Positions 17,848-27,278 of a DNA stretch of 48,440 bases are shown here, piece by piece. Both the position numbers and the translations under genes were made by a program. Position 1 is the first letter of the stretch, and every line of letters begins with the position of its first letter. The stretch lies in NCBI RefSeq assembly GCF_003201475.1, contig NZ_QJJK01000023.1:1-48440 (forward strand), in the 5' to 3' direction. The notes under the pieces are model-generated. The model saw nothing but the letters and a program-made list of their open reading frames with translations, was not told where the DNA came from and made no database searches. Origin of the DNA: Chelatococcus asaccharovorans. GTDB taxonomy: Bacteria > Pseudomonadota > Alphaproteobacteria > Rhizobiales > Beijerinckiaceae.

Positions 17848-17893
17848 GGCGTGCCGGCGCTGCTTCGGGGAGCTGCCGGCACGCCGCATTTTG
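17848..17893 (+). terminator. Terminator-like stem after the importer operon
   Basis: Perfect 11-base arms GGCGTGCCGGC (17848-17858) and GCCGGCACGCC (17875-17885) with a 16-base loop are followed by GCATTTTGGG. The T-run is short, so termination strength is uncertain. The position, 57 bases past the stop of the last importer gene, fits. Confidence 0.65.
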
Positions 17894-17987
17894 GGTTAGG
17901 CGATGGGCAGATCTGATCGTTGGTAGGGAAAAATTTGCCATCTCCGGTGCATCACTGTGACGACAACGCGATCACAGGGATTCGCTC

Positions 17988-18200
17988 ATGACGGTACTCC
18001 GCTTCCCCAATCGGCCCTCTCGTCGGACCTATGAGGAAGAATTTCTGCGCCTCTGCGCCTTGCGGCGCGAGATTGATGCGCAACTCGACCAACTCGTCGA
18101 GATGGTGAGCGCGTTGGGCGACGAGGATAACGATGGCGGAGGTCCACGTGTGACCATGAGCTTGCCGGGCCGAGGCCGCCACGGATTGCGCGTGGTCTGA
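17988..18200 (+). CDS. Small protein of unknown function, 70 aa
   Basis: The peptide begins with a hydrophobic strand and an Arg/Pro segment, then a strongly amphipathic helix (about 14-45) rich in Glu, Leu and Arg, and ends with a Gly/Asp-rich and basic tail. The pattern looks coding and the helix could dimerise, but no family is recognised and the ribosome binding site is weak. It lies between the importer terminator and the MFS gene. A longer frame on the opposite strand overlaps the MFS gene and is less credible. Confidence 0.5.
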   Translation: MTVLRFPNRPSRRTYEEEFLRLCALRREIDAQLDQLVEMVSALGDEDNDGGGPRVTMSLPGRGRHGLRVV

Positions 18201-18370
18201 TTCGAGGCGGGAACGATCGATCGTTGCGGTCATCTCGCAGGGTGGCTCATCCAAGCCTGCCACGCGGGCGGATGCATTGAACGGATCGTGCAGGCTCGCT
18301 TCAGGCTTGCGTTGTTCTCTTTGCGGTCCAGGGTCGTGCGCGGCGTCCGGGTCACGGCTGTCGCCTGAAT

Positions 18371-19585
18371 TCAGAGCGCCGGCTGCATGGTGACCCGGCC
18401 GGCGAGGGCAAGGCGATGGGAGATCAGCGCCAGCACGAGCGCGACAAGCGCCAGTGCCGATCCCATCCACGGGAGCATCTGATAGGGGAGGCCGAGGGTG
18501 AGCCCAACGCCGCCGAGCCAGGCGCCGATGGCATTGCCGAGATTGAAGGCGCCCTGGTTCAAGGTCGAGGCGAGGTTGGGGGCGCCCGCAGCCTCGGTGA
18601 CGACGCGCGTCTGCAGCGGCGGAACGAGTGCGAAGGCGACGAGCCCCCAGAGAACCAGCGTCACACCGGTGAGCATCGGCGACAGGCTCGTGACCGTAAA
18701 TAGCGCAAGCAGGGGAATGAGCACGGCCAACGCACCGAGGATCGAGGGCATCAGCCGCCAATCCGCAAGGCGCCCGCCGATCACATTGCCGACGGTCAGG
18801 CCGATGCCGAACAAGAGCAGCATCACGGTGACGCCCCGCGCCGAAACCTGAGTGACGGTCGTGAGGATCGGCGCAATATAGGTGAAGACGCTGAACATGC
18901 TCGCCGACACGGCGACGCTGATGGCCATCGCCAGAATGACTTGCGCGCTCCGCAGCGAACCCCCTTCACGCCTGAGGTTCATCGGTGGCACGGGGATGGT
19001 GCGCGGCAGCCAGAGCTGGAGCGCAAGGGCGGCAACGACGCCGATGAGAGCGACGGCATAGAACGCGTTGCGCCACCCGAACTGGCCGCCGAGCGCGGTT
19101 CCCAATGGAACGCCGAGGACATTGGCCAGGGTGAGCCCGGCGAACATCATGGCAATCGCCTGTGCCCGCTTGCGCGGCGCAACGAGCGCGGCCGCCACCA
19201 CGGCGCCAAGGCCGAAGAAGGCACCATGGCAGAGCGCTGTGACGACGCGGGCGACCATCAACAGCGCATAGTTCGGCGATACGGCGCAGAGGAGGTTGCC
19301 GAGGATGAAAACCGCCATGAGCAGCATCAAGGCGTGGCGTCTGTCCATCCTGGCCGTGGCGATGGCGAGAAAGGGGGAGCCGAAGGTGACGCTCAGCGCA
19401 TAGCCGGTGATAAGGAGGCCAGCCCGCGGGATCGTGACGCCGAGGTCCGACGCGACATCCGGCAGCAGCCCCATGATGACGAATTCGGTGGTGCCGATGC
19501 CGAAGGATGCTGTTGCAAGTGCGAACAGCGGAAGGCGCGACGAAGGCGCGGCCGCCGAAACCGCGGTCTCGGATTGTACGGTCAT
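18371..19585 (-). CDS. MFS transporter, DHA1 drug/arabinose-efflux type (AraJ-like)
   Basis: 404 residues from the ATG at 19585. Twelve predicted membrane helices. The first carries the signature G.GTTEFVIMGLLP of the AraJ/YdhP-like efflux branch, and helix 2 is followed by the MFS loop (ITGYALSVTFGSP, then RMDRR). It is a proton-driven exporter of unknown substrate in the inner membrane. It is a single gene, divergent from the HWE kinase. The longer frame back to 19657 lacks a ribosome binding site. Confidence 0.9.
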   Translation of the reverse strand: MTVQSETAVSAAAPSSRLPLFALATASFGIGTTEFVIMGLLPDVASDLGVTIPRAGLLITGYALSVTFGSPFLAIATARMDRRHALMLLMAVFILGNLLCAVSPNYALLMVARVVTALCHGAFFGLGAVVAAALVAPRKRAQAIAMMFAGLTLANVLGVPLGTALGGQFGWRNAFYAVALIGVVAALALQLWLPRTIPVPPMNLRREGGSLRSAQVILAMAISVAVSASMFSVFTYIAPILTTVTQVSARGVTVMLLLFGIGLTVGNVIGGRLADWRLMPSILGALAVLIPLLALFTVTSLSPMLTGVTLVLWGLVAFALVPPLQTRVVTEAAGAPNLASTLNQGAFNLGNAIGAWLGGVGLTLGLPYQMLPWMGSALALVALVLALISHRLALAGRVTMQPAL

Positions 19586-19918
19586 CGGATACCGGCGTGA
19601 TGAAAGCGTTGCACCGCAATGCGAGTTCAGGCCGATCAGCATGACTAGCCATGCCACCAGGACCGAAGCTCAACGCCTCCTTCTTATACTGCACTGCAAT
19701 ATTGCCGCATTGAATTCTGTGCATGCGCAGCTGGCGAAAAATGCATCCCGATTCGGATTATGGTGGCTTTCGATTACACAGGATATGCCCGTCGCCGGCC
19801 GTCTGGCATCAACGATTGTCCTGGAATGTATTTCCCCTGGCCGACAGACATGCGTAGATTGCGTAAGACATTGGAGCGAGTTTTGCCAAAATCACAATTT
19901 CTACGCGGAGGCGGCTCC

Positions 19919-20953
19919 ATGGGAGAAGCGATCCGTGTATTTGACTGGAGCAAGACCGCTCTCGGTCCTCTTGCCGACTGGCCCGCCACGCTCAAGACCG
20001 CGGTCGGCATGATGGTGAACTCGCGATTTCCGAAGTGCGTCGTGTGGGGCCCCGACTACATCTCTATTTTTAACGACGCCTTTGTTCCGATCCTCGGCGG
20101 GAAAGATAACTGTCTTGGACGCTCGTTTCGCGACATCTGGGCGGAGGTGTGGCCGGAGATCGGCCCCCTCGTGGAGAAAGCCTATGCCGGCGAGGCGACC
20201 TTCATCGAAGATCTTCCGCTGATCCTGGAGCGCTCCGGCTATCCCGAGCAGGCCTGGTTCACCTTCTGCTACAGCCCGATTCGGGACGAGGAGGGGCGCA
20301 TCGGCGGCATGATGGATACCGTCATGGAAACGACGCCCAAGATGTTGGCGGAACGGAATGCCCGGATCGTGAACAGCGAGCTGGCGCATCGCATGAAGAA
20401 TACGCTCGCTGTGGTGGGAGCAATCGCGAACCAGACCTTCAATGCATCGGCATCCATAGGCGAAGCCCAGCACGTCTTCGGCCAGCGGCTGCGCGCTCTC
20501 GCCGACGCGCATTCGCTGCTCACCCAGGCCAGCTGGGCCGGCGCGCCCATACGATCGATCGTCGAAGGCGCCATTGCGCCTCACCGTGGCTCAGCCGAGG
20601 CGGTCGAGATCGAGGGCGCGCCACTCGAACTCGCGGCTCAACAGGCTCTGTCCCTCGCCCTCGCGGTCAATGAGCTGGCGACCAACGCGCTGAAATACGG
20701 CGCCTGGTCGGTTCCAGGCGGCACGATCAGGATTTCGTGGAAGATCGGCCGGCCGAACAGCGATGATATTTTCCAGTTCTTGTGGCTGGAGGAGAACGGC
20801 CCGCTCGTCCAGGCGCCGAAGACAACGGGGTTCGGCTCGCGGCTGCTGGAGCGTGTCGTCGCGCAGGATTTCCGGGGGGAAGTCGCTTTGCGTTACGAAC
20901 CGGGCGGCTTCCGCTATGCGCTGACAACGAAGATGTCTTGCTTGAGTTTTTGA
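19919..20953 (+). CDS. HWE-family sensor histidine kinase with PAS domain
   Basis: 344 residues from the ATG at 19919, which has GGAGG seven bases upstream; earlier in-frame ATGs (19760, 19826, 19850) have none. An N-terminal PAS-like domain (about 5-140) has the DWS.T.LGPL..WP opening and the WGPD...FNDAF segment common in this family. The HWE dimerisation domain carries the phospho-acceptor H157 in ELAHRMKN. The ATP-binding domain has N251 in NELATNALKYGA and the WLEENGP motif that names the family. There is no membrane segment, so it is a soluble sensor. No response regulator is encoded nearby, so it is an orphan kinase, as is common in Hyphomicrobiales, and its partner is unknown. Confidence 0.92.
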   Translation: MGEAIRVFDWSKTALGPLADWPATLKTAVGMMVNSRFPKCVVWGPDYISIFNDAFVPILGGKDNCLGRSFRDIWAEVWPEIGPLVEKAYAGEATFIEDLPLILERSGYPEQAWFTFCYSPIRDEEGRIGGMMDTVMETTPKMLAERNARIVNSELAHRMKNTLAVVGAIANQTFNASASIGEAQHVFGQRLRALADAHSLLTQASWAGAPIRSIVEGAIAPHRGSAEAVEIEGAPLELAAQQALSLALAVNELATNALKYGAWSVPGGTIRISWKIGRPNSDDIFQFLWLEENGPLVQAPKTTGFGSRLLERVVAQDFRGEVALRYEPGGFRYALTTKMSCLSF

Positions 20954-20963
20954 GGCGTCCCGT

Positions 20964-22025
20964 TCAGGGCACGAGCACGAGACCCGTTTCGGCGAAGGCG
21001 AGGGCGATGCTGTCGCCAGCCGCGCGGGGGCGTTGGGTGTCCGGGCTGACCACGAAGAGTTCCCCGACCGGGCTTTCCACGATGAGATCCACGTGATTGC
21101 CGAGATAGGAACTCTTGCGGACTATTCCCGGAAGGCCGTTCGGTAAGCCAGGCTCGCTGACCAGCAGACTGTGGGGGCGGATCGCGATCTTCGCCGGCCC
21201 GGCGGCGAGCCCGCGCGCGGGAAGATTGAGCCGGGCCGGTCCGAGCGCGATGTCCGCACGGCCGTCCGTGACGGAGGTGATCGCGACATCGAGAAGGTTC
21301 GCGTCGCCGATGAAGTCGGCCACAAAAGCGTCTGCCGGAGCCTCATAGAGCTCGCGCGGCGATCCCTGCTGGGCGACGCGTGCATTCGACATCACGATGA
21401 TCTTGTCCGAAACCGCGAGCGCTTCCTCCTGGTCGTGGGTCACGTAGGCGACCGTGAGGTTGAGGGACTGCTGCAGGTCGCGGATCTCCTGCCGCACCCT
21501 GCGTCGGAGCTTGGCGTCGAGGTTCGATAGAGGTTCGTCGAACAGGAGGACCTGCGGCTCCAGGACGAGCGCGCGTGCGACGGCGACGCGCTGCTGCTGG
21601 CCGCCGGAGAGCTCCGACGGGTAACGCTTCTCGAAGCCCTTCAGGCCGACCAGCGCCAGTTTTTCAAGCGCCATCTCCTGCGCCTTGGCCTTCGCGAACC
21701 CCTTCACCGTCGGACCGTAGGCGGCGTTCTCCATGACGCTCATATGCGGGAACAGCGCATAGGACTGGAACACCATGCTGACGTCGCGGTCGGCCGCCGA
21801 CAGATGGGTGACGTCCTTTCCGCCAATCAGGATCTCGCCCTCGCTGGCGATCTCCAGCCCCGCGATCATGCGCAGCGTCGTCGTCTTGCCGCAGCCGGAC
21901 GGGCCGAGCAGCGTGACGAGCTGCCCCGCCTCGATCGCGAAGCTGACAGTGTCGACGGCCGTCACCGCGCCATAGCGCATGCTGACGTTGCGGAACTCGA
22001 CGGAGGCAGGGCCGGCCTTGGACAT
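20964..22025 (-). CDS. ABC transporter ATPase, AfuC/FbpC type
   Basis: 353 residues: Walker A GPSGCGKTT (41-49), the Q-loop, the signature LSGGQQQR (about 140), Walker B LLFDEP (about 160), the D-loop LSNLDAK and the H-loop VTHDQ. A C-terminal TOBE domain (about 280-353) is typical of ATPases that serve Fe(III), spermidine or sugar-phosphate importers. It begins 15 bases after the fused permease gene and energises that permease. It is the last gene of the leftward inositol operon. Confidence 0.92.
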   Translation of the reverse strand: MSKAGPASVEFRNVSMRYGAVTAVDTVSFAIEAGQLVTLLGPSGCGKTTTLRMIAGLEIASEGEILIGGKDVTHLSAADRDVSMVFQSYALFPHMSVMENAAYGPTVKGFAKAKAQEMALEKLALVGLKGFEKRYPSELSGGQQQRVAVARALVLEPQVLLFDEPLSNLDAKLRRRVRQEIRDLQQSLNLTVAYVTHDQEEALAVSDKIIVMSNARVAQQGSPRELYEAPADAFVADFIGDANLLDVAITSVTDGRADIALGPARLNLPARGLAAGPAKIAIRPHSLLVSEPGLPNGLPGIVRKSSYLGNHVDLIVESPVGELFVVSPDTQRPRAAGDSIALAFAETGLVLVP

Positions 22026-22040
22026 GGCGGTCTGTGGTCC

Positions 22041-24257
22041 CTATTTGGCGGCTTCGACGGCAGGTTTCGTCAGGCGCGCGGTTTGTTTCGGGGCTTTCGG
22101 CTTGGGAACGGGAACCGCCCGGCGTCCGAGCTTGCGTTCGCCGACGCCGACCTGGATCAGCGCGATGCCGACCGCCATCACGACGATCAGAACCGAGGAA
22201 TAGGCGATGGCCAGACCGAACTCGCCGGCTTCGACCCGGCCGACGATATAGGCCGTCGCCAGATTATATTCGGCCGAGACAAGGAAGATGACCGCGCTGA
22301 CCGAGGTGATGCAGCGCACGAAGCTGTAGACCAGCGCGGTGATCAGCGCCGGCTTGAGCAGCGGCAGCACGACGCGGCGCAGGGTCGTGAAGCTGCGCGC
22401 CCTGAGCGTCATCGACGCCTCGTCGAGGCTCTTGTCGATCTGCGCGAGCCCGGCGATGCCGGAGCGCACGCCCACCGGCATGTTGCGGAACACGAAGGCC
22501 AGGACGAGGATGAGGCCGGTGCCGGTGATTTCGACTGGCGGCACGTTGAACGCCAGGATATAGGCGACGCCGAGCACGGTGCCGGGGATGGCGAAGCTCA
22601 GCATCGTCGTGAATTCGAGCGTCCGGCGTCCCGCGAAGTGCTGACGCGTCAGCAGGAAGGCGGTGATCAAGCCGATCAGGGCGGTCAGCGGCGAGGAAAT
22701 CGCGGCGACCTTCAGCGTCGTGAACAGGGATGGCCAGGCCGCGCCCTCGAAGAAGATGCCGTTGCTGAAGTCGATCGCGAAGCCGGTGCGGTAGTGCTCG
22801 AGCGTCAATGTGTGATCGCGGCCCATGGCCTTCACGAAGCCGCCGATGAGGATCACCGCATAGATCACCGCGGTGAGCAGCACCCACGGCACGATCACCA
22901 CGGCCGATATGACCTTCGCGGAGGTGGGCAGCATCGCCGGAATGCCGGAGTCGCCCTTGCCGGCAACGGTCGTATAGGATTTGGTGCCGAGCCAGCGCTG
23001 CTGGACCCAGAAGGCGCCGAGCGTGAATGCCAGCAGCACGATGGCCAGCACCGCCGCCTGCCCCTGGTTATGCGCCGCGCCGACGACGGCGAAGAAAATC
23101 TTGGTGGACAGGACCTCGAAATTGCCGCCGAGCACCAGCGGATTGCCGAAATCGGCCATGCTCTCGACGAATCCGAGCAGGAAGGCATTGGCGAGCCCCG
23201 GCCGCAACAACGGCCAGGTCACCGTGCGGAAGGTCGACCAGTGCTTGGCGCCCAGTGTCTGTGCGGCCTCTTCCATGCTCGGCGCAATGCCCTGCACCGT
23301 TCCCATGAGCACGAGGAAGGCGATCGGCGCGAAGGCGAGGACCTGCGCAAGAAGGACGCCGGGCAGGCCATAGATCCAGCGCGAGCGCGGAATGCCGACC
23401 CATTCGGCCAGGATGCCGGTGATGGCGCCCGAGCGACCGAACAACAGGATGAGCGCAAGCCCGATGACGAAGGGCGGCGTGATGATCGGCAGAACCGTCA
23501 TGGCCCGCATCAGCCGCTTGCCGGGCATGCGCGTGCGCAGGACGAGCAGGGCGCAGGCCAGCCCGAGCAGGGTCGTGATGACGCCTGTCAGCACGGCGAG
23601 GATCAGCGTATTCCAGGCGACGCCGCAGTTGGTCCCGCCGCCGAGGCAGCCGAGCCCCCAGATCGTCGGGCTCAGGAGCCGCTCGAAGAAGCTGGCGAGG
23701 GCGAGCGTGCCGTCCGATTCGACGAGCGCGCTCTGCAGGATCGTCGCGACGGGATAGAAGACGAACAATCCGATCAGCAGCACGACGATGCCGATCGCCG
23801 AGGTGGTGAAGAGATCGCCCCTGCAATAGCCGCGATAGGCAAGGCCATGGCACATCATGAGGAGCAGGGAGAACAGCGTCATGAGCGCGCCGAAGCCCAT
23901 GCCGGGCTGCGCCTGGCCGGCGCCGCCGAAGAGGGCTGCCAGCCAGGGAATGCCCTGATCGGGCAGTGTGATCGCGAAGCCCTGGGCGAAGAAGGCGATC
24001 AGGCCGAGAAGGCCGATCCAGACAAGGCTGCGCCCGATCCACGGCCGCTCCTCGCGCCCCACCAGGAGGCTCGCAGCGACCAGGGCAAGGCCGATAGGAA
24101 GGAGCCAGGGCGAGGCTCCGGAGAGAACGAGCGCCAATGCCGTTCCGGCCTGGCCGAATGGATAGCCGGCGAGGCTCCCATCCTGCGGCAGGTACCAGGG
24201 AATGAGCACGTAACCGAGCCAGCCGATCAACAGGGCCAGCCGTGTCGAGGCGCGCAT
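22041..24257 (-). CDS. ABC permease with two fused membrane domains, AfuB/FbpB type
   Basis: 738 residues with about twelve predicted helices. Two copies of the permease domain are fused in one chain, each with its EAA loop: EAAQTLGAKHWSTFRTVTWP in the first half and EASMTLRARSFTTLRRVVLP in the second. Two extra helices precede the first domain. Such fused permeases serve the Fe(III) family of importers, which includes AfuABC, shown to carry hexose phosphates. The protein would form the whole channel, working with the binding protein and ATPase next to it. The C-terminus is a short basic, Pro- and Ala-rich tail. Confidence 0.92.
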   Translation of the reverse strand: MRASTRLALLIGWLGYVLIPWYLPQDGSLAGYPFGQAGTALALVLSGASPWLLPIGLALVAASLLVGREERPWIGRSLVWIGLLGLIAFFAQGFAITLPDQGIPWLAALFGGAGQAQPGMGFGALMTLFSLLLMMCHGLAYRGYCRGDLFTTSAIGIVVLLIGLFVFYPVATILQSALVESDGTLALASFFERLLSPTIWGLGCLGGGTNCGVAWNTLILAVLTGVITTLLGLACALLVLRTRMPGKRLMRAMTVLPIITPPFVIGLALILLFGRSGAITGILAEWVGIPRSRWIYGLPGVLLAQVLAFAPIAFLVLMGTVQGIAPSMEEAAQTLGAKHWSTFRTVTWPLLRPGLANAFLLGFVESMADFGNPLVLGGNFEVLSTKIFFAVVGAAHNQGQAAVLAIVLLAFTLGAFWVQQRWLGTKSYTTVAGKGDSGIPAMLPTSAKVISAVVIVPWVLLTAVIYAVILIGGFVKAMGRDHTLTLEHYRTGFAIDFSNGIFFEGAAWPSLFTTLKVAAISSPLTALIGLITAFLLTRQHFAGRRTLEFTTMLSFAIPGTVLGVAYILAFNVPPVEITGTGLILVLAFVFRNMPVGVRSGIAGLAQIDKSLDEASMTLRARSFTTLRRVVLPLLKPALITALVYSFVRCITSVSAVIFLVSAEYNLATAYIVGRVEAGEFGLAIAYSSVLIVVMAVGIALIQVGVGERKLGRRAVPVPKPKAPKQTARLTKPAVEAAK

Positions 24258-24280
24258 GAGGTTCTCTCCGGAGATAAGCG

Positions 24281-24359
24281 GCTGACTTCAGCGGCTTACT
24301 TCAACGGTTTACTTGGGCGAGTTACTTGGGCGGCTTACTTGGGCAACTTACTTGGGCTG
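24281..24359. repeat. 13-bp tandem repeat over the 3' end of the binding-protein gene
   Basis: The core ACTT recurs at 24285, 24298, 24311, 24324, 24337 and 24350, exactly every 13 bases; the last four units share TTACTTGGG. On the minus strand each late unit reads CCCAAGTAA, which is the final Pro, Lys and stop of the binding-protein gene. The terminal codons, including the stop, have therefore been amplified in tandem into the gap before the permease gene. Confidence 0.85.
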
Positions 24360-25379
24360 CGCCTTGATCTCCTTGTCCCATTTGGTCAAAAGCCGTGTGC
24401 GCTCGGCCGAGGACCCGTATTTGACGAAGTCGTAGTTGATGAGCTTCATGTCGGACATCTTCGGGGCCTGCGGCGGGATCGGGGCGTTCTTGTTGGACGG
24501 CACCTGGTAGGACTTGGCCGGCGCGCCCAGCGCCTGCGCCGCCGGCGTCAGCGCCCAGTCGTAGAACTTCTTGGCGTTCTCAAGATTGCGGGCGCCCTTG
24601 ATGATCGACATCGAGCCGATCTCGTAGCCCGTGCCTTCGCAAGGCGCGACCGGCTTGATCGGATCGCCCTGCACCGCGAAGACAACGGCGTCGTGGATGA
24701 AGACGATGCCGACGGCGGTCTCGCCGAGGCTTGCGGCCTTGGCCGGCGCCGCACCGGACTTCGTGTACTGGCTGACGTTCTTGTGGAGCGCGCGGAGATA
24801 ATCGAAGCCCTTGTCCTCGCCCATCAGCTGGACGACGGTGGCGAGCAGCGTATAGGCGGTGCCGGACGAGTTCGGATCGGCGACCTGCACATCATCCTTC
24901 AGCTTGGGGTTGAGCAGGTCGGCCCAGCATTTCGGGTCGGCAAGGCCCTTTTCCTTGATCAGCTGGGTGTTGAAGCCGAAGCCGAGGGCGCCGGCGTAGA
25001 TGCCGATCGCGCGCTTCTTGGCGGCTTTCCACTGTGACAGGGACCAATCCTGCAGGTCCTTGTTCATGGCGGACTCGTATTCCTCGGTGAGCCCTTCTTC
25101 GGCCGCCTGCAGGTGCGGGTCGCCGGTGCCGCCCCACCAGATGTCGCCGCGCGGATTGGAGGCCTCGGCCTTGACCTGCGCATAGACCTCACCGGCCGAT
25201 TTGCGGGTCATCGCAACCTTGATGCCGGTCTCCTTCTCGAAGGCCGTCGACATCGCGCGGCACCATTCCTCCTGGACGCCGCAATACATGACGAGCGAGC
25301 CCTGCGCCGAGGCCGGGGCCGATCCAAACATCGCGGCGGTCGCGAGCACGCTCGCGCCGAGCCAGAATTTCAACTGCAT
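24348..25379 (-). CDS. ABC periplasmic binding protein, AfuA type (predicted phosphorylated inositol/sugar binding)
   Basis: 343 residues from the ATG at 25379, which has GGGAGGTGA upstream; an ATG 15 bases earlier would include that site. The signal peptide is cut after A25 (ASA-Q). The mature protein follows AfuA closely: ADP.SSGTAYT (about 168-177), SQYTKSG (203-209), HD (229-230), PCEGTGYEIG (246-255), SIIKGARNL and INYDF..YGSS near the C-terminus. AfuA of Actinobacillus binds hexose phosphates rather than iron. Lying between an inositol monophosphatase gene and the iol genes, this protein probably binds an inositol phosphate; the exact ligand is inference. The 3' end is tandemly duplicated just downstream. 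Confidence 0.9.
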   Translation of the reverse strand: MQLKFWLGASVLATAAMFGSAPASAQGSLVMYCGVQEEWCRAMSTAFEKETGIKVAMTRKSAGEVYAQVKAEASNPRGDIWWGGTGDPHLQAAEEGLTEEYESAMNKDLQDWSLSQWKAAKKRAIGIYAGALGFGFNTQLIKEKGLADPKCWADLLNPKLKDDVQVADPNSSGTAYTLLATVVQLMGEDKGFDYLRALHKNVSQYTKSGAAPAKAASLGETAVGIVFIHDAVVFAVQGDPIKPVAPCEGTGYEIGSMSIIKGARNLENAKKFYDWALTPAAQALGAPAKSYQVPSNKNAPIPPQAPKMSDMKLINYDFVKYGSSAERTRLLTKWDKEIKAQPK

Positions 25380-25460
25380 AGTCACCTCCCTCAAACGAGA
25401 ACTTTGCGTTCTTCGGTTCAGTCTTTCGACGACGGTGGTCCATCCGCCCGCCGCCGCAAC

Positions 25461-26258
25461 CTATCGTGCCGTCACGGCAATCCCGGTGATTTCACCGAGT
25501 TGTCGCGCCAATGCCGGCGTGCAGCACAGAATGGCATTGCCTTTGGCGATCCCTTCGCCGGCAAAGAAATCACTGATCGATGCCCCAGCTTCGCCGGCGA
25601 TGACGATGCCCGCCGCCACGTCCCAGGCATTGATATGCAGTTCGGCATAGGCGTCGGTGCGACCGTTCGCGACATGGCAGAGGCCGAGCGCTCCGGAGGC
25701 TGCGCGCTTCATCGAACTGCCCGCGGCAAAGCCGCGCGCGACGAGATCGACGTAGCGCTCCGCGGGAATGCGCGTCGACCAGCCGAGCTCGACATAGGCG
25801 CGCCTGATGTCATCGCCGCCGGAGACGGTGATGGGCTTCCCGTTCATCGTCGCGCCTTGTCCGCGCTGCGCTACGTAGAGTTCCTCGAAGGCCGGTGCGA
25901 ACACGATCCCGATGGTGGGAACGCGGTTCAGGAGGAAGCCGATCGAGATGCACCAGTTGCGGTCGCCGCGCGCGAAATTGGAGGTGCCGTCGATCGGATC
26001 GATGATCCAGACCGCGTCGCTGGCCTCGCCGCCGCCTTCCTCGCCGATGATCGTGTCGGTGGGGAAGATGAGGGCGAGCTTCCGGCGCAGGAAATCCTCG
26101 ACGGCGCCGTCCGCGACGGTCAGCCAGTCCTGATCGCCTTTCATGGTGACGCCGAGGCTCTCCTGCCGGCCGAAATAGTCGAGCGCCATGCGCCCGGCTT
26201 CCAGCGCCAGGCCCTGCACGGCATAGAGCCGCAATGCGAGTTCGGTAGGCGTCATCAT
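25461..26258 (-). CDS. Inositol monophosphatase family protein
   Basis: 265 residues of the Mg-dependent, Li-sensitive phosphatase family. The metal-binding motifs are intact: GEE (72-74), DPIDGTSNF (87-95) and WD (212-213, NAWDVAAG). There is no signal peptide, so it acts in the cytosol. Reaction in the family: inositol monophosphate to inositol plus phosphate, although some members prefer histidinol phosphate or other sugar phosphates. Its start overlaps the iolG stop by one base (TGATG), a sign of translational coupling. Placed between iolG and an AfuABC-type importer, it would release free inositol from an imported phosphate ester. M2 at 26255 is an alternative start. Confidence 0.9.
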   Translation of the reverse strand: MMTPTELALRLYAVQGLALEAGRMALDYFGRQESLGVTMKGDQDWLTVADGAVEDFLRRKLALIFPTDTIIGEEGGGEASDAVWIIDPIDGTSNFARGDRNWCISIGFLLNRVPTIGIVFAPAFEELYVAQRGQGATMNGKPITVSGGDDIRRAYVELGWSTRIPAERYVDLVARGFAAGSSMKRAASGALGLCHVANGRTDAYAELHINAWDVAAGIVIAGEAGASISDFFAGEGIAKGNAILCCTPALARQLGEITGIAVTAR

Positions 26259-27250
26259 CAGGCGACCTCTATGGCAACGGGCTTGCCGCTGCGGGCGGAC
26301 TGGGTGGCGGCATCGGCGAGAAGCTGGGCGCGCAGGCCGTCGAGGCCGCTCGGCGAGGGCGCGGCCTTGCCGGCGCAGACCGCGACGAAGGCGTCGAGTT
26401 CCGCCCGATAGGCCGCGGCATAGCGTTCGAGAAAGAAGTTCTGCACGGGATCGGAGCGGAAGCCGTCGCCCGTCGCGATCTCGACGGTGGTCTCGTGGAT
26501 ATTGCCGGCGCGCAGCATGCCCTTCGCGCCATGCACCTCGATGCGCTGGTCGTAGCCGTAGGTCGCGCGGCGCGAGTTGGAAATCTGGGCGATGCGCCCG
26601 CTCGCCGTCTTCATGACGACGGCGGCGGTGTCCACGTCGCCCGCTTCGCCGATCGCCTTGTCGACCAGCGCGGAGCCGAGCGCGAAGACCTCCACCGGCT
26701 CTTCGGCGAGGAGGAAGCGGGCCATGTCGAAATCATGGATCATCATGTCGCGGAAGAGGCCGCCCGAGCGCCGGACATAATCGACCGGCGGCGGGCCGGG
26801 GTCGCGCGAAATCACCGTGACGATCTCGATATCGCCGGCCTCGCCCTGCCGCAGCCGCTTCTCGAGCGCGGCGAAATTGGGGTCGAAGCGTCTGTTGAAG
26901 CCGATCATCAGCGGCTTGCCGGACTTCGCCACCACATCGAGGCAGCGGCGGATGCGGGCGGCGTCGAGATCGACCGGCTTCTCGCAGAAGACGGCCTTGC
27001 CCGCCTCGACCGCTTTCTCGATGAGATCGGCATGGGTGTCGGTCGGCGTGCAGATCAGCACGGCATCGATCGCGGCATCGCTGAGAATGGCCTCGGCGCT
27101 GGCCACCTTGGCGCCCGCGAGCTCTGCCAGAGAGGCCGCGGCGTCGGCGGAGGCGTCCGCCACCGCCACCAGCCGGGCATCGCCGCGCGCGGCGACGTTG
27201 AGCCCGTGGATCCGCCCGATCCTGCCTGCGCCGAGAAGTCCAAACCGCAT
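26258..27250 (-). CDS. iolG: Inositol 2-dehydrogenase (Gfo/Idh/MocA family)
   Basis: 330 residues. Of three consecutive ATGs (27256, 27253, 27250) the last has the best spacing from AAGGA. The Rossmann motif GLLGAGRIG (4-12) binds NAD. EKP (90-92) and IHDFD (171-175) supply the catalytic Lys, Asp and His of inositol dehydrogenases. GFNRRFDPNF (118-127) is also characteristic. Reaction: myo-inositol + NAD to scyllo-inosose (2-keto-myo-inositol) + NADH, the entry step of the iol pathway. It sits in the leftward operon with the SDR, the monophosphatase and the importer. Some family members prefer scyllo- or chiro-inositol, so the isomer is not certain. Confidence 0.9.
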   Translation of the reverse strand: MRFGLLGAGRIGRIHGLNVAARGDARLVAVADASADAAASLAELAGAKVASAEAILSDAAIDAVLICTPTDTHADLIEKAVEAGKAVFCEKPVDLDAARIRRCLDVVAKSGKPLMIGFNRRFDPNFAALEKRLRQGEAGDIEIVTVISRDPGPPPVDYVRRSGGLFRDMMIHDFDMARFLLAEEPVEVFALGSALVDKAIGEAGDVDTAAVVMKTASGRIAQISNSRRATYGYDQRIEVHGAKGMLRAGNIHETTVEIATGDGFRSDPVQNFFLERYAAAYRAELDAFVAVCAGKAAPSPSGLDGLRAQLLADAATQSARSGKPVAIEVA

Positions 27251-27278
27251 CATCATGTCCTTGTCCGTCGTTCGGTCA

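Noticed and set aside
17952-18761. 269-residue minus-strand frame
   Set aside because: It overlaps the MFS gene in another frame and has no similarity.
21744-25037. 1097-residue open frame on the plus strand
   Set aside because: It lies opposite three well supported ABC importer genes; its Arg/Asp/Gly/His-rich composition is typical of antisense frames in high-GC DNA.
20964-25379. Ferric iron importer (FbpABC)
   Set aside because: The protein family includes iron importers, but the binding protein carries the AfuA-type motifs and the operon contains only inositol genes, so a phosphorylated polyol is the better prediction.
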